Shown one piece after another: positions 38,580 to 48,199 of a stretch of DNA of 64,000 bases. The notes beneath the pieces are model-generated. The model saw only the letters and a list, made by a program, of their open reading frames with translations, had not been told where the DNA came from and ran no database searches. The DNA comes from Enterobacter bugandensis (GTDB taxonomy: Bacteria; Pseudomonadota; Gammaproteobacteria; Enterobacterales; Enterobacteriaceae): NCBI RefSeq assembly GCF_900324475.1, contig NZ_LT992502.1, positions 496,001 through 560,000 on the forward strand, given 5' to 3'. The position numbers and the translations under genes are program-made. Each line of letters begins with the position of its first letter. Position 1 is the stretch's first letter.

Positions 38580-39864
38580 TGTACGGTCCGGGGACATAGT
38601 GAACACTTGTTCGGGGACATGGTAGACACTTACAACTGAGGCATAAGAACCCGTTTATGGAGTCACTTATGCCCTGGGATGCGAGAGATACCATGTCATT
38701 ACGTACCGAGTTTGTACTGTTCGCCTCGCAGGACGGGGCGAACATCCTTTTCCTCTGCCGTCAGTTCGGCATTTCTCCTGCCACCGGCTACAAGTGGCTT
38801 CAGCGCTGGGCTGAGGAAGGTGCCTCCGGTCTTCAGGACCGCTCCCGCGCACCTCATCATTCCCCGAACCGCTCATCTGACGACATCACGGCCCTGCTGC
38901 GCATGGCGCATGACCGTCATCAACGCTGGGGCGCCCGCAAGATTAAGCGCTGGCTTGAAGACCAGGGGCACCGTATGCCCGCCTTCAGCACCGTCCATAA
39001 TCTGATGGCCCGTCACGGTCTGCTGCCGGGCGCATCACCGGGCGTTCCGGCTACGGGACGCTTCGAACATGACGCGCCGAACCGGCTCTGGCAGATGGAT
39101 TTTAAGGGCCACTTTCCCTTTGGCGGTGGCCGCTGCCATCCGCTCACCCTGCTGGACGACCACTCCCGTTTTTCCCTGTGCCTGGCGCACTGTACCGATG
39201 AACGGCGCGAGACCGTGCAGCAGCAGCTGGTCAGCGCGTTTGAACGCTACGGCCTGCCGGACAGGATGACGATGGACAACGGCTCACCGTGGGGCGACAC
39301 CACCGGCACCTGGACGGCGCTGGAGCTGTGGCTGATGCGCCACGGTATCCGGGTGGGGCACTCCCGGCCTTATCATCCGCAGACGCAGGGCAAGCTGGAG
39401 CGTTTTCACCGCAGCCTGAAGGCGGAAGTGCTGCAGGGAAAATGGTTCGCGGACAGCGGAGAGCTGCAGCGCGCTTTCGATCACTGGCGCACGGTGTACA
39501 ACCTTGAACGCCCGCACGAGGCGCTGGATATGGCGGTACCGGCCTCGCGTTATCAGCCGTCTGCCCGGCAGTACAGCGGCAGCGTAACGCCACCTGAGTA
39601 CGATGAAGGCGTGAAGGTCAGGAAAGTGGATGTCAGCGGAAAGCTGAGCATACAGGGTGTCAGTCTGAGCGCAGGCAAGGCGTTCAGGGGAGAACGGGTC
39701 GGGCTGAGGGAGACACAGGATGACGGCTGCTATGAAGTGTGGTGGTACAGCACGAAAGTGGGGGTGATCGACCTGAAGAAAAAGTCGATCACCATGGGTA
39801 AAGGATGTTAAAAAGTGTTCACCATGTCCCCGAACACCTGTCTACCATGTCCCCGGACTGTACA
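38580..39864 (+). mobile_element. IS481-family insertion sequence, complete
   Basis: A 1285-bp element. Left end TGTACGGTCCGGGGACAT and right end (reverse complement) TGTACAGTCCGGGGACAT match at 17 of 18 positions and have the TGT...ACA tips of this family. It is flanked by a direct CCCA (38576-38579 and 39865-39868), a 4-bp target duplication. Removing the element and one CCCA restores a clean palindrome CCCTCTCCCACAGGGAGAGGG. A second internal GGGGACAT motif occurs at both ends, likely extra transposase sites. One transposase gene, intact. Confidence 0.9.
38657..39811 (+). CDS. IS481-family DDE transposase
   Basis: A 384-residue transposase. An N-terminal HTH_29-type domain (LFLCRQFGISPATGYKWLQRW, about residues 30-50) and a second HTH are followed by an rve integrase core with the DDE triad: Asp in WQMDFKGHF, Asp in MTMDNGSPWG, Glu in KLERFHRSLKAE. 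The start at 38657 or the in-frame ATG at 38669 or 38693 is possible. No frameshift, so probably active. Confidence 0.9.
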   Translation: MESLMPWDARDTMSLRTEFVLFASQDGANILFLCRQFGISPATGYKWLQRWAEEGASGLQDRSRAPHHSPNRSSDDITALLRMAHDRHQRWGARKIKRWLEDQGHRMPAFSTVHNLMARHGLLPGASPGVPATGRFEHDAPNRLWQMDFKGHFPFGGGRCHPLTLLDDHSRFSLCLAHCTDERRETVQQQLVSAFERYGLPDRMTMDNGSPWGDTTGTWTALELWLMRHGIRVGHSRPYHPQTQGKLERFHRSLKAEVLQGKWFADSGELQRAFDHWRTVYNLERPHEALDMAVPASRYQPSARQYSGSVTPPEYDEGVKVRKVDVSGKLSIQGVSLSAGKAFRGERVGLRETQDDGCYEVWWYSTKVGVIDLKKKSITMGKGC

Positions 39865-40002
39865 CCCACAGGGAGAGGGCTGGGGCACCAGACCGCACCC
39901 ACGCATAATGTGATCCAGCTTAAACTTCCCGCACTCCCTCCTCATCTCCCATTTACCTCCCCTTTTTCTGCGTCATAGTATGATCGTTAAATTAATGAAC
40001 GC

Positions 40003-40021
40003 TGTTCTATAATGTAGAACA
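40003..40021 (+). promoter_or_regulatory. Candidate XynR operator over the yagE -10
   Basis: Inverted repeat TGTTCTA-TAATG-TAGAACA, with TATAAT (40008-40013) inside it, 24 bp before the yagE start. A site over the -10 fits repression by the IclR-family regulator XynR encoded at 46151-46912; the assignment is inferred. Confidence 0.5.
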
Positions 40022-40044
40022 AAATGATTCAACAAGGAGATCTT

Positions 40045-40953
40045 ATGCCGCAGTCCGCGTTGTTCACGGGAATCATTCCCCCTGTCTCCACCATTTTTAC
40101 CGCCGACGGCCAGCTTGATGAGCAGGGCACCGCCGCGCTGATCGACGATCTCATCAAAGCAGGCGTTGACGGCCTGTTCTTCCTGGGCAGCGGCGGCGAG
40201 TTCTCCCAGCTCAGCGCCGAAGAGCGTAAAACCATTGCCCGCTTTGCTATCGATCATGTCGATCGTCGTGTGCCGGTGCTGATCGGCACCGGCGGCACCA
40301 ACGCCCGGGAAACCATTGAACTCAGCCAGCACGCGCAGCAGGCGGGCGCGGACGGCATCGTGGTGATCAACCCCTACTACTGGAAGGTGTCGGAAGCGAA
40401 CCTGATCCGCTATTTCGAGCAGGTGGCCGACAGCGTCACGCTGCCGGTGATGCTCTATAACTTCCCGGCGCTGACCGGGCAGGATCTGACTCCGGCGCTG
40501 GTGAAAACCCTGGCCGATTCGCGCAGCAATATTATCGGCATCAAAGACACCATCGACTCCGTCGCCCACCTGCGCAGCATGATCCTCACCGTTAAAGCCG
40601 CTCATCCGCACTTCACCGTGCTGTGCGGCTACGACGATCATCTGTTTAATACCCTGCTGCTCGGCGGCGACGGGGCGATTTCGGCCAGCGGCAACTTTGC
40701 CCCGCAGGTGTCGGTGAATCTTCTGAAAGCCTGGCGGGATAAAGACGTGGCGAAAGCGGCTGAGTATCATCAGACCCTGCTGCAAATCCCGCAGATGTAT
40801 CAGCTGGATACGCCGTTTGTGAACGTCATTAAAGAGGCGATCGTGCTTTGTGGTCGTCCTGTCTCCACGCACGTGCTGCCGCCCGCCACGCCGCTGGACG
40901 AGCCGCGTAAGGCGCAGCTGAAAACCCTGCTGCAACAGCTCAAGCTCTGCTGA
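40045..40953 (+). CDS. yagE: 2-keto-3-deoxy-sugar-acid aldolase YagE
   Basis: A 302-residue DHDPS-family class I aldolase matching E. coli YagE in length. Motifs: [14 protein letters not shown], the Tyr in VVINPYYWK, and the Schiff-base Lys in [11 protein letters not shown] near residue 174. It splits 2-keto-3-deoxy acids such as 2-keto-3-deoxygluconate or the xylonate product to pyruvate and an aldehyde. The start MPQSALF has AAGGAG upstream; an in-frame ATG seven codons earlier is ignored. First gene of yagEF. Confidence 0.92.
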   Translation: MPQSALFTGIIPPVSTIFTADGQLDEQGTAALIDDLIKAGVDGLFFLGSGGEFSQLSAEERKTIARFAIDHVDRRVPVLIGTGGTNARETIELSQHAQQAGADGIVVINPYYWKVSEANLIRYFEQVADSVTLPVMLYNFPALTGQDLTPALVKTLADSRSNIIGIKDTIDSVAHLRSMILTVKAAHPHFTVLCGYDDHLFNTLLLGGDGAISASGNFAPQVSVNLLKAWRDKDVAKAAEYHQTLLQIPQMYQLDTPFVNVIKEAIVLCGRPVSTHVLPPATPLDEPRKAQLKTLLQQLKLC

Positions 40954-40967
40954 GCCGGACGATAACG

Positions 40968-42935
40968 ATGACCATTGAGAAAATTTTCACCCCACAGGAC
41001 GATGCGTTTTATGCGGTGATCACCCACGCGGCGGGGCCGCAGGGCGCGCTGCCGCTGACCCCGCAGATGCTGATGGAATCCCCCAGCGGCAACCTGTTCG
41101 GCATGACGCAGAACGCCGGGATGGGCTGGGACGCCAACAAGCTGACCGGCAAAGAGGTGCTGATTATCGGTACCCAGGGCGGTATTCGCGCCGGGGACGG
41201 ACGCCCGGTTGCGCTGGGCTACCATACCGGGCACTGGGAAATCGGCATGCAGATGCAGGCGGCGGCGAAGGAGATCACCCGCAACGGCGGGATCCCGTTT
41301 GCGGCCTTCGTCAGCGATCCGTGCGACGGGCGCTCGCAAGGCACGTACGGCATGTTCGACTCCCTGCCGTATCGTAACGACGCGGCGATCGTGTTTCGCC
41401 GTCTGATCCGCTCCCTGCCGACGCGCCGGGCGGTGATCGGCGTGGCGACCTGCGATAAAGGGCTGCCCGCCACCATGATTGCGCTGGCCTCCATGCACGA
41501 CCTGCCGACCATTCTGGTGCCGGGCGGGGCGACGCTGCCGCCGACCGTGGGGGAAGATGCGGGCAAGGTGCAGACCATCGGCGCGCGCTTTGCCAACCAT
41601 GAGCTCTCATTACAGGAGGCTGCCGAGCTCGGCTGTCGCGCCTGCGCGTCGCCGGGCGGCGGCTGCCAGTTCCTCGGCACGGCGGGCACCTCGCAGGTGG
41701 TGGCGGAAGCGCTGGGGCTGGCGCTGCCGCACTCCGCGCTGGCGCCGTCCGGGCAGGCGGTGTGGCTGGAGATCGCCCGCCAGTCGGCGCGGGCGGTGAG
41801 CGAGCTGGATAACCGCGGCATCACCACGCGCGATATCCTCACCGATAAAGCCATCGAAAACGCCATGGTGATCCACGCGGCGTTCGGCGGTTCCACGAAC
41901 TTACTGCTGCACATCCCGGCCATTGCCCACGCGGCGGGCTGCACTATTCCGGACGTAGAGCACTGGACGCGCGTCAACCGCAGGGTTCCGCGTCTGGTGA
42001 GCGTGCTGCCCAACGGCCCGGACTACCACCCGACCGTGCGCGCGTTCCTCGCGGGCGGCGTGCCGGAAGTGATGCTCCACCTGCGCGATCTCGGCCTGCT
42101 GCATCTGGACGCCATGACCGTCACCGGCCAGACGGTGGGCGAGAACCTCGACTGGTGGCAGACGTCCGAGCGCCGTAAGCGCTTCCGCCAGTGCCTGCGC
42201 GAGCAGGACGGCGTGGAGCCGGATGACGTGATCCTGCCGCCGGAGAAAGCAAAAGCGAAAGGGCTGACCTCGACGGTCTGCTTCCCGACGGGCAACATCG
42301 CGCCGGAAGGTTCGGTGATCAAGGCCACGGCGATCGACCCGTCGGTGGTGGATGACGATGGCGTTTACCGCCACACCGGCCGGGTGCGAGTGTTTGTCTC
42401 GGAAGCGCAGGCGATCAAGGCCATCAAGCGGGAAGAGATTGCGCAGGGCGATATCATGGTGGTGATCGGCGGCGGGCCGTCCGGCACCGGCATGGAAGAG
42501 ACCTACCAGCTCACTTCCGCGCTGAAGCATATCTCCTGGGGCAAGACGGTGTCGTTAATCACCGATGCGCGCTTCTCGGGCGTATCGACGGGCGCCTGCT
42601 TCGGCCACGTGTCGCCGGAGGCGCTGGCGGGGGGACCGATTGGCAAGCTGCGCGACAACGACATCATCGAGATTGCCGTCGACCGCCAGACATTAACAGG
42701 CAGCGTGAACTTTATCGGCACGGCGGATAACCCGCTGACGCCGGAGGAGGGCGCGCGCGAGCTGGCGCTGCGGCAGACGCACCCGGACCTGCACGCCCAC
42801 GACTTTTTGCCGGACGACACCCGCCTGTGGGCAGCATTACAGTCGGTAAGCGGCGGCACCTGGAAAGGCTGTATTTATGACACCGATAAAATTATTGAGG
42901 TAATTAACGCCGGTAAAAAAGCGCTCGGCATTTAA
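40968..42935 (+). CDS. yagF: D-xylonate dehydratase YagF
   Basis: A 655-residue IlvD/Edd-family dehydratase. Iron-sulfur cysteines are expected in [12 protein letters not shown] and [16 protein letters not shown]. It dehydrates xylonate to 2-keto-3-deoxyxylonate, which YagE cleaves. It starts 14 nt after yagE; a terminator-like stem follows at 42955-42987. Confidence 0.92.
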   Translation: MTIEKIFTPQDDAFYAVITHAAGPQGALPLTPQMLMESPSGNLFGMTQNAGMGWDANKLTGKEVLIIGTQGGIRAGDGRPVALGYHTGHWEIGMQMQAAAKEITRNGGIPFAAFVSDPCDGRSQGTYGMFDSLPYRNDAAIVFRRLIRSLPTRRAVIGVATCDKGLPATMIALASMHDLPTILVPGGATLPPTVGEDAGKVQTIGARFANHELSLQEAAELGCRACASPGGGCQFLGTAGTSQVVAEALGLALPHSALAPSGQAVWLEIARQSARAVSELDNRGITTRDILTDKAIENAMVIHAAFGGSTNLLLHIPAIAHAAGCTIPDVEHWTRVNRRVPRLVSVLPNGPDYHPTVRAFLAGGVPEVMLHLRDLGLLHLDAMTVTGQTVGENLDWWQTSERRKRFRQCLREQDGVEPDDVILPPEKAKAKGLTSTVCFPTGNIAPEGSVIKATAIDPSVVDDDGVYRHTGRVRVFVSEAQAIKAIKREEIAQGDIMVVIGGGPSGTGMEETYQLTSALKHISWGKTVSLITDARFSGVSTGACFGHVSPEALAGGPIGKLRDNDIIEIAVDRQTLTGSVNFIGTADNPLTPEEGARELALRQTHPDLHAHDFLPDDTRLWAALQSVSGGTWKGCIYDTDKIIEVINAGKKALGI

Positions 42936-42954
42936 TTATTTTTCACGCGATTGT

Positions 42955-42987
42955 CGTCTACGGAATATATTCCGTGGGCGGCTTTTT
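42955..42987 (+). terminator. yagEF terminator
   Basis: Palindrome ACGGAATATATTCCGT (42960-42975) extended by wobble pairs and followed after a few bases by TTTTT. Likely intrinsic terminator. Confidence 0.6.
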
Positions 42988-43161
42988 CGTATCTGTAATT
43001 TGTTAATTTAAACAATATGTTGCGATATATCGTTGGCGTCACAAAAGCAAAATAACATAATTCAGAAATAAGATATGACCATTGCTGGTTAATTGAACAG
43101 CTCATTACACTCCATTAACACGATGTTGTAATTCAGCACACTACCAAAGGGTGTAATTCTG

Positions 43162-44544
43162 ATGACGCAATTAACCATGAAAGACAAAATTGGCTACGGG
43201 CTGGGTGACACCGCCTGCGGCTTTGTCTGGCAGGCCACGATGTTCCTGCTGGCCTATTTCTACACCGACGTGTTTGGTCTCTCTGCGGGCATTATGGGCA
43301 CGCTGTTTTTAGTCTCCCGCGTGCTCGACGCCGTGACCGACCCGCTGATGGGGCTGCTGGTAGACCGCACCCGCACGCGGCACGGCCAGTTCCGCCCGTT
43401 CCTGCTGTGGGGTGCCATCCCGTTTGGCATCGTCTGCATGCTGACCTTCTACACGCCGGACTTCTCCGCGCAGGGCAAAATCATCTACGCCTGCGCGACC
43501 TACATTCTCCTGACCCTGGTCTACACCTTCGTTAACGTCCCGTACTGCGCCATGCCCGGCGTCATCACCGCCGACCCGAAAGAGCGCCACGCCCTTCAGT
43601 CCTGGCGTTTCTTCCTCGCCGCGGCGGGCTCGCTCGCCATCAGCGGCATCGCGCTGCCGCTGGTCAGCATCATCGGCAAGGGGGATGAGCAGGTGGGCTA
43701 TTTCGGCGCCATGTGCGTGCTGGGGCTGACCGGCGTGGTGCTGCTCTACGTCTGCTTCTTCACCACCAAAGAGCGCTACACCTTTGAGGTGCAGCCGGGT
43801 TCGTCGGTGGCGAAAGATCTCAGGCTGCTGCTCGGCAACGGCCAGTGGCGCATCATGTGCGCGTTCAAGATGATGGCGACCTGCTCCAACGTGGTGCGCG
43901 GCGGGGCGACGCTCTACTTCGTGAAATACGTGATGGATCATCCGGAGATGGCGACCCAGTTCTTACTTTACGGCAGCCTCGCCACCATGTTCGGCTCGCT
44001 CTGCTCCTCCCGCCTGCTGGGCCGCTTCGACCGCGTCACCGCCTTCAAGTGGATCATCGTCGCCTACTCGCTCATCAGCCTGCTGATTTTCTTTACGCCA
44101 GCAGAGCATATTGCCCTGATTTTCGCCCTCAACATCCTGTTCCTGTTCGTCTTTAACACCACCACGCCGCTACAGTGGCTGATGGCCTCCGACGTGGTGG
44201 ATTACGAGGAGAGCCGCAGCGGGCGTCGCCTCGACGGGCTGGTGTTCTCCACCTATCTGTTCAGCCTGAAGATTGGCCTGGCGATTGGCGGGGCGGTGGT
44301 GGGCTGGATCCTGGCCTGGGTGAACTACTCCGCCAGCAGCAGCGTGCAGCCGGTTGAGGTGCTCACCACCATCAAAATTCTGTTCTGCGTGGTGCCGGTG
44401 GTGCTCTACGCGGGCATGTTCATCATGCTGTCGTTCTACAAGCTCACCGACGACCGCGTGGAGGCCATCAGCCAGCAGCTGATCAAACACCGCGCGGCGC
44501 AGGGCGAGGCCGTACCCGACGCCGCGACAGCCGCATCCCATTAA
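43162..44544 (+). CDS. yagG: GPH-family pentoside transporter YagG
   Basis: A 460-residue inner-membrane cation symporter of the glycoside-pentoside-hexuronide family with 12 helices; MFS-like loops DPLMGLLVDRTRTRHGQFRPF and DYEESRSGRRLDG are present. It should import xylosides for the GH43 enzyme encoded 11 bp later. The sequence is strikingly close to E. coli K-12 YagG as I remember it. The 226-bp gap before it has two direct copies of GTAATTC near the start. Confidence 0.92.
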   Translation: MTQLTMKDKIGYGLGDTACGFVWQATMFLLAYFYTDVFGLSAGIMGTLFLVSRVLDAVTDPLMGLLVDRTRTRHGQFRPFLLWGAIPFGIVCMLTFYTPDFSAQGKIIYACATYILLTLVYTFVNVPYCAMPGVITADPKERHALQSWRFFLAAAGSLAISGIALPLVSIIGKGDEQVGYFGAMCVLGLTGVVLLYVCFFTTKERYTFEVQPGSSVAKDLRLLLGNGQWRIMCAFKMMATCSNVVRGGATLYFVKYVMDHPEMATQFLLYGSLATMFGSLCSSRLLGRFDRVTAFKWIIVAYSLISLLIFFTPAEHIALIFALNILFLFVFNTTTPLQWLMASDVVDYEESRSGRRLDGLVFSTYLFSLKIGLAIGGAVVGWILAWVNYSASSSVQPVEVLTTIKILFCVVPVVLYAGMFIMLSFYKLTDDRVEAISQQLIKHRAAQGEAVPDAATAASH

Positions 44545-44555
44545 CCGGAGGCAAC

Positions 44556-46166
44556 ATGGAAATTACTAACCCGATCCTGACCGGCTTCAACCCGGACCCG
44601 TCTCTCTGCCGTCAGGGCGAGGACTACTACATCGCCACCTCGACCTTCGAGTGGTTCCCGGGCGTGCGCATCTACCACTCCCGCGACCTGAAAAACTGGT
44701 CGCTGGTCAGCACGCCGCTGGACCGCGTGTCGATGCTGGACATGAAGGGCAACCCGGACTCCGGCGGCATCTGGGCGCCTTGCCTGAGCTACGCCGACGG
44801 CAAGTTCTGGCTGCTCTATACCGACGTGAAGATTGTCGACTCGCCGTGGAAAAATGGCCGCAACTTCCTCGTCACCGCGCCGTCGATTGAGGGGCCGTGG
44901 AGCGAGCCGATCCCGATGGGCAACGGTGGGTTCGATCCGTCCCTGTTCCACGACGACGATGGCCGCAAATACTACCTCTACCGTCCGTGGGGGCCGCGCC
45001 ACCACAGCAACCCGCACAACACCATTGTGATGCAGGAGTTTGACCCGCAGACCGGCACGCTCTCGCCCGAGCGCAAAACGCTGTTTACCGGCACGCCGCT
45101 CTGCTACACCGAAGGGGCGCATCTTTATCGCCACGCGGGCTGGTACTACCTGATGGTTGCCGAAGGCGGCACCAGCTACGAGCACGCGGTCGTGGTACTG
45201 CGTTCAAAAAATATCGACGGGCCGTACGAGCTGCACCCGGACGTGACGATGATGACCAGCTGGCACCTGCCGGAGAATCCGCTGCAAAAGAGCGGCCACG
45301 GCTCGCTGCTGCAGACCCATACGGGAGAATGGTATATGGCCTACCTCACCAGCCGCCCGCTGCGCCTGCCCGGCGTGCCGCTGCTGGCCTCCGGCGGGCG
45401 CGGCTACTGCCCGCTGGGGCGCGAGACCGGCATCGCCCGCATTGAATGGCGCGACGGCTGGCCGTACGTGGAAGGCGGCAAACACGCGCAACTGACCGTG
45501 CCCGGCCCACAGGTGGCGGAGCAGCCCGCAGCCGCTCAGGGTAACTGGCGGGATGACTTCGACGGCAGTACGCTTGACCCGGAGCTGCAGACCCTGCGCA
45601 TTCCGTTCGACGACACCCTCGGCTCGCTCACCGCGCGCCCGGGCTTCTTACGGCTCTACGGCAACGACTCGCTCAACTCGACCTTCACCCAGTCGACCGT
45701 GGCGCGCCGCTGGCAGCACTTCACCTTCCGGGCCGAGACGCGGATGCAGTTCTCGCCGATCCACTTCCAGCAGAGTGCCGGGCTGACCTGCTACTACAAC
45801 AGCAAAAACTGGAGCTACTGCTTTGTGGATTACGAGGAGGGGCAGGGGAGGACCATCAAGGTGATTCAGCTCGACCACAATGTGCCGTCGTGGCCGCTGC
45901 ACGAGCAGCCCATTCCGGTGCCGGAACATGCGGAGAGCGTCTGGCTGCGGGTGGACGTGGATACGCTGGTCTACCGCTACAGCTACTCGTTCGACGGCGA
46001 GACGTGGCACGCCGTGCCGGTGACCTATGAGGCGTGGAAGCTGTCGGACGATTACATCGGAGGGCGCGGCTTCTTTACCGGCGCGTTTGTGGGGCTGCAC
46101 TGCGAGGACATCAGCGGTGACGGCTGTCACGCGGACTTCGACTACTTCACCTACGAGCCGGTATAG
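44556..46166 (+). CDS. yagH: GH43 beta-xylosidase YagH
   Basis: A 536-residue cytosolic glycoside hydrolase of family 43 with the five-bladed propeller in the first 300 residues and a C-terminal beta-sandwich. Catalytic Asp in LTGFNPDPSLC (residue about 14), a second Asp in NGGFDPSLFHDDDG and the acid Glu in CYTEGAHLY near residue 189. It releases xylose from xylo-oligosaccharides brought in by YagG. It overlaps the end of xynR by 16 bp, tail to tail. Confidence 0.92.
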   Translation: MEITNPILTGFNPDPSLCRQGEDYYIATSTFEWFPGVRIYHSRDLKNWSLVSTPLDRVSMLDMKGNPDSGGIWAPCLSYADGKFWLLYTDVKIVDSPWKNGRNFLVTAPSIEGPWSEPIPMGNGGFDPSLFHDDDGRKYYLYRPWGPRHHSNPHNTIVMQEFDPQTGTLSPERKTLFTGTPLCYTEGAHLYRHAGWYYLMVAEGGTSYEHAVVVLRSKNIDGPYELHPDVTMMTSWHLPENPLQKSGHGSLLQTHTGEWYMAYLTSRPLRLPGVPLLASGGRGYCPLGRETGIARIEWRDGWPYVEGGKHAQLTVPGPQVAEQPAAAQGNWRDDFDGSTLDPELQTLRIPFDDTLGSLTARPGFLRLYGNDSLNSTFTQSTVARRWQHFTFRAETRMQFSPIHFQQSAGLTCYYNSKNWSYCFVDYEEGQGRTIKVIQLDHNVPSWPLHEQPIPVPEHAESVWLRVDVDTLVYRYSYSFDGETWHAVPVTYEAWKLSDDYIGGRGFFTGAFVGLHCEDISGDGCHADFDYFTYEPV

Positions 46167-46912
46167 CCCAGCGCACGTGACAGCTCGAGCCCGGCCTGCT
46201 GAAGCTCCTCGCGGAAGCGGGCCAGCTCGGCGTCATCCACGCGGGAGGTGAGCGTCGACAGGCTCAGGGCGGCAATCACGTGGGATTCGTGGTTCCACAC
46301 CGGCACCGCCACGCAGCGCACGCCCTGCTCGTTCTCTTCGCTGTCCAGGGCGTAGCCCTGCTCGCGGGTCTGCGCCAGGGCGGTCATTAACGCTTCACGA
46401 GAGGCGAGGGTCGCGGGAGTAAAGGTGGTGTAGTGATAGCCCTCCAGCAGGGCGTTCAGCTCGGCCTCGCCCAGCCAGGCAATCAGCACCTTGCCGATGG
46501 CGGTGGCGTGAACCGGCAGGCGGCGGCCGATGCGCGAATAGGCGATGGCGGCCAGCTTGCCTTCAATCTTCTCGATATAGACCCCTTCACGCCCGTCCAG
46601 GATCCCCAGATGGGTGGTCTGCCCGGTACGCTGGGACAGCTCCGTCAGCCAGCCTTTCGCCTTCTGGCGAATATCGATTGAGCCCACGACAAAATGACCG
46701 CGCTCGACCAGCTTCATGCCGAGGCGATATTTGCCGTTCTCCGGGTTCTGATCGATATAGCCGTGAAGCTGGAGGGTTTTCAGCAGCGAGTGGAGGGTAC
46801 TCTTGCTCAGCCCCATCAGTTTGCTGATGTCGGTGATCTTAAGCTCGGTGGCCTGCTCGTTGAACAGGTCGAGGATCTGCAACGCACGTTCAACAGACTG
46901 AATAATCGGCAT
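46151..46912 (-). CDS. xynR: IclR-family repressor XynR (YagI)
   Basis: A 253-residue IclR-type regulator: N-terminal HTH (LKITDISKLMGLSKSTLHSLLKTLQ) and effector domain with GREGVYIEKIEG and GVRCVAVPVWN. In E. coli XynR represses yagA, yagEF and yagGH and responds to xylonate. The start MPIIQSVERALQ is chosen as the common XynR start; an in-frame ATG 63 nt earlier adds an unrelated N-terminus. It faces yagEFGH. Confidence 0.9.
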   Translation of the reverse strand: MPIIQSVERALQILDLFNEQATELKITDISKLMGLSKSTLHSLLKTLQLHGYIDQNPENGKYRLGMKLVERGHFVVGSIDIRQKAKGWLTELSQRTGQTTHLGILDGREGVYIEKIEGKLAAIAYSRIGRRLPVHATAIGKVLIAWLGEAELNALLEGYHYTTFTPATLASREALMTALAQTREQGYALDSEENEQGVRCVAVPVWNHESHVIAALSLSTLTSRVDDAELARFREELQQAGLELSRALGYTGS

Positions 46913-46989
46913 AATGCTGGCATGTCCACGCTGGAATGAAGGCGAAAACGTACCTTTTTTGGGGTGAAAAATCAATGAAATGGAGCCGG

Positions 46990-47064
46990 TTTGCCCGGCG
47001 GCGCTTCGCTTGCACGGGCCTACGGGTTTTGTAGGCCGGGTAAGCGCTGTGTCACCCGGCAGGA
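46990..47064. repeat. BIME: paired REP units
   Basis: Two REP arms in opposite orientation (GCCCGGCGGCGCTTCGCTTG and TGTAGGCCGGGTAAGCGCTG with CACCCGGCA) upstream of xynR, at the border with the small amidase/immunity pair. Confidence 0.75.
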
Positions 47065-47105
47065 AGATCGCACCGATCCAATATCATGTCAGTACGTTGT
47101 TTGGC

Positions 47106-47558
47106 TCAGTTCGGTTTAGTCAGGTTTCTTGAAAATTCAACAGCAGAAACCGACTGCACCTTCCATAAGTTGTTTTCTTTAACCATGCAGTCTATGACTA
47201 CGTGGTCCTGCTTTTTACCGAATGCAATGTATACGTTGACACAGACTGGATCGGTATCCCCGGCTATGGCTGTTACATTCTGCGGCCAGTCATCGCCGAC
47301 GTATTGCGCTTTTAAAAATATATCAGCCTCGTAAAAGTCTTCGTCTGAATAGCGAGGATCCTGCGCGTGACGGAGTTTTTTCATTGTTGATGCTGTGACA
47401 TATTTATCTATTTCGTTTCCATCAGTGATGGGAAATACGTCTTTGTTGATTTGATTTACGTACCAGCTGTTAAATTTTACAGCACGCTCAATCGGATCAG
47501 AATGGCCAGCCATTGCAGAAAAAGAGAATATGAAGAGAAGCAGTAAGATATTTTTCAT
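47106..47558 (-). CDS. Exported DUF3828-like protein, putative immunity partner
   Basis: A 150-residue protein with a signal peptide (MKNILLLLFIFSFSAMAGH, cut near residue 18) and a compact domain with NQINKDVFPITDGNEIDKYV that resembles DUF3828. The chosen start at 47558 is 1 nt after the stop of the upstream amidase-like gene; the longer frame overlaps that gene and is rejected. A periplasmic protein coupled to a cell-wall amidase is the usual immunity layout of type VI secretion amidase effectors. No immunity motif is definite. Confidence 0.6.
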   Translation of the reverse strand: MKNILLLLFIFSFSAMAGHSDPIERAVKFNSWYVNQINKDVFPITDGNEIDKYVTASTMKKLRHAQDPRYSDEDFYEADIFLKAQYVGDDWPQNVTAIAGDTDPVCVNVYIAFGKKQDHVVIDCMVKENNLWKVQSVSAVEFSRNLTKPN

Positions 47559-47559
47559 A

Positions 47560-47922
47560 TCAATAGTGCCTGTAAAGGGTGATTTTGGGCTGTATCTTCC
47601 GATATGTCTGGCCGGGATAAAGGCTATTCTGTTTAAAGTCTGAATACCAGGTACCCGATCCGTCGTAGATACAAGCATGCCCGTTCTGATGCGCTCCAGG
47701 TAATGCGTCAATGACTGCAACATCACCCTCAATAGGGGTGCCATACACTTTACTGAATCCTGCCTTCTCAAGAGAACGCCAGAAGTTTTTGGCATCAGCG
47801 CCATCAATCTTCAGTCCTCCGGCGCGGATAGCTGCAGCAACGGCGCGGGCGCAGTAACCGGTACTTTTATGATGTGCGTGGCTGCGGGCATACGATACAG
47901 CTTCATGCTTATTCCATGACAT
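47560..47922 (-). CDS. Small CHAP/NlpC-P60-like amidase, putative type VI effector
   Basis: A 120-residue protein without a signal peptide. It has the papain-like pattern Cys24 (STGYCARAVAAAI), His82 (NGHACIYDG) and Asp95 (WYSDFKQ), with GDVAVIDALPG between, as in CHAP/NlpC-P60 peptidoglycan hydrolases. Such tiny domain-only enzymes with a downstream exported partner are typical of interbacterial amidase effectors. No VgrG, Hcp or other secretion gene lies nearby. GC content is lower than the flanks, which suggests acquisition. Confidence 0.65.
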   Translation of the reverse strand: MSWNKHEAVSYARSHAHHKSTGYCARAVAAAIRAGGLKIDGADAKNFWRSLEKAGFSKVYGTPIEGDVAVIDALPGAHQNGHACIYDGSGTWYSDFKQNSLYPGQTYRKIQPKITLYRHY

Positions 47923-48138
47923 AAATAATCCTTATTAACGAAATGCAGCAATAAGGAAATATTACGCCGATAATATACGGTGTTTTGTAATTGATAATGA
48001 CCTGATATTAACCATTATCTACTCAATAAATAATGGTTAATAAAAACATAAATTCTTATTATGGTTAATGCCTGGCTGAGAAAGCGTCAGTAAAATGAAT
48101 TTTTCTGCCAGACCATAACGCTATTGTCGTTTTTAGGG
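47923..48138. promoter_or_regulatory. Regulatory gap upstream of the amidase-like gene
   Basis: AT-rich stretch. A 13-bp inverted repeat TATTAACCATTAT (48006-48018) and ATAATGGTTAATA (48030-48042) with an 11-bp spacer lies about 85 bp before the amidase-like start; a third partial copy TATGGTTAAT is at about 48060-48069. Possible operator or phage-style promoter site. No gene seen. Confidence 0.45.
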
Positions 48139-48180
48139 TTTTCTCCCTCTCCCTGTGGGAGAGGGCCGGGGTGAGGGCAC
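48139..48180. repeat. Intergenic palindrome, probable bidirectional terminator
   Basis: CCCTCTCCC-TGT-GGGAGAGGG (48145-48165) followed by CCGGGGTGAGGG, 20 bp after the argI stop. It is the intact counterpart of the element split by the IS at 38580-39864. Confidence 0.7.
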
Positions 48181-48199
48181 CAGCGCGCAGAGGACCCAA

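Noticed and set aside
38580..38584. TGTAC at both IS ends as a 5-bp target duplication
   Set aside because: TGTAC/GTACA belongs to the terminal inverted repeats; the outer CCCA duplication restores a perfect palindrome.
47559..47807. Extended N-terminus of the DUF3828-like gene
   Set aside because: It overlaps the amidase-like gene in another frame; the internal ATG at 47558 starts a clean signal peptide.
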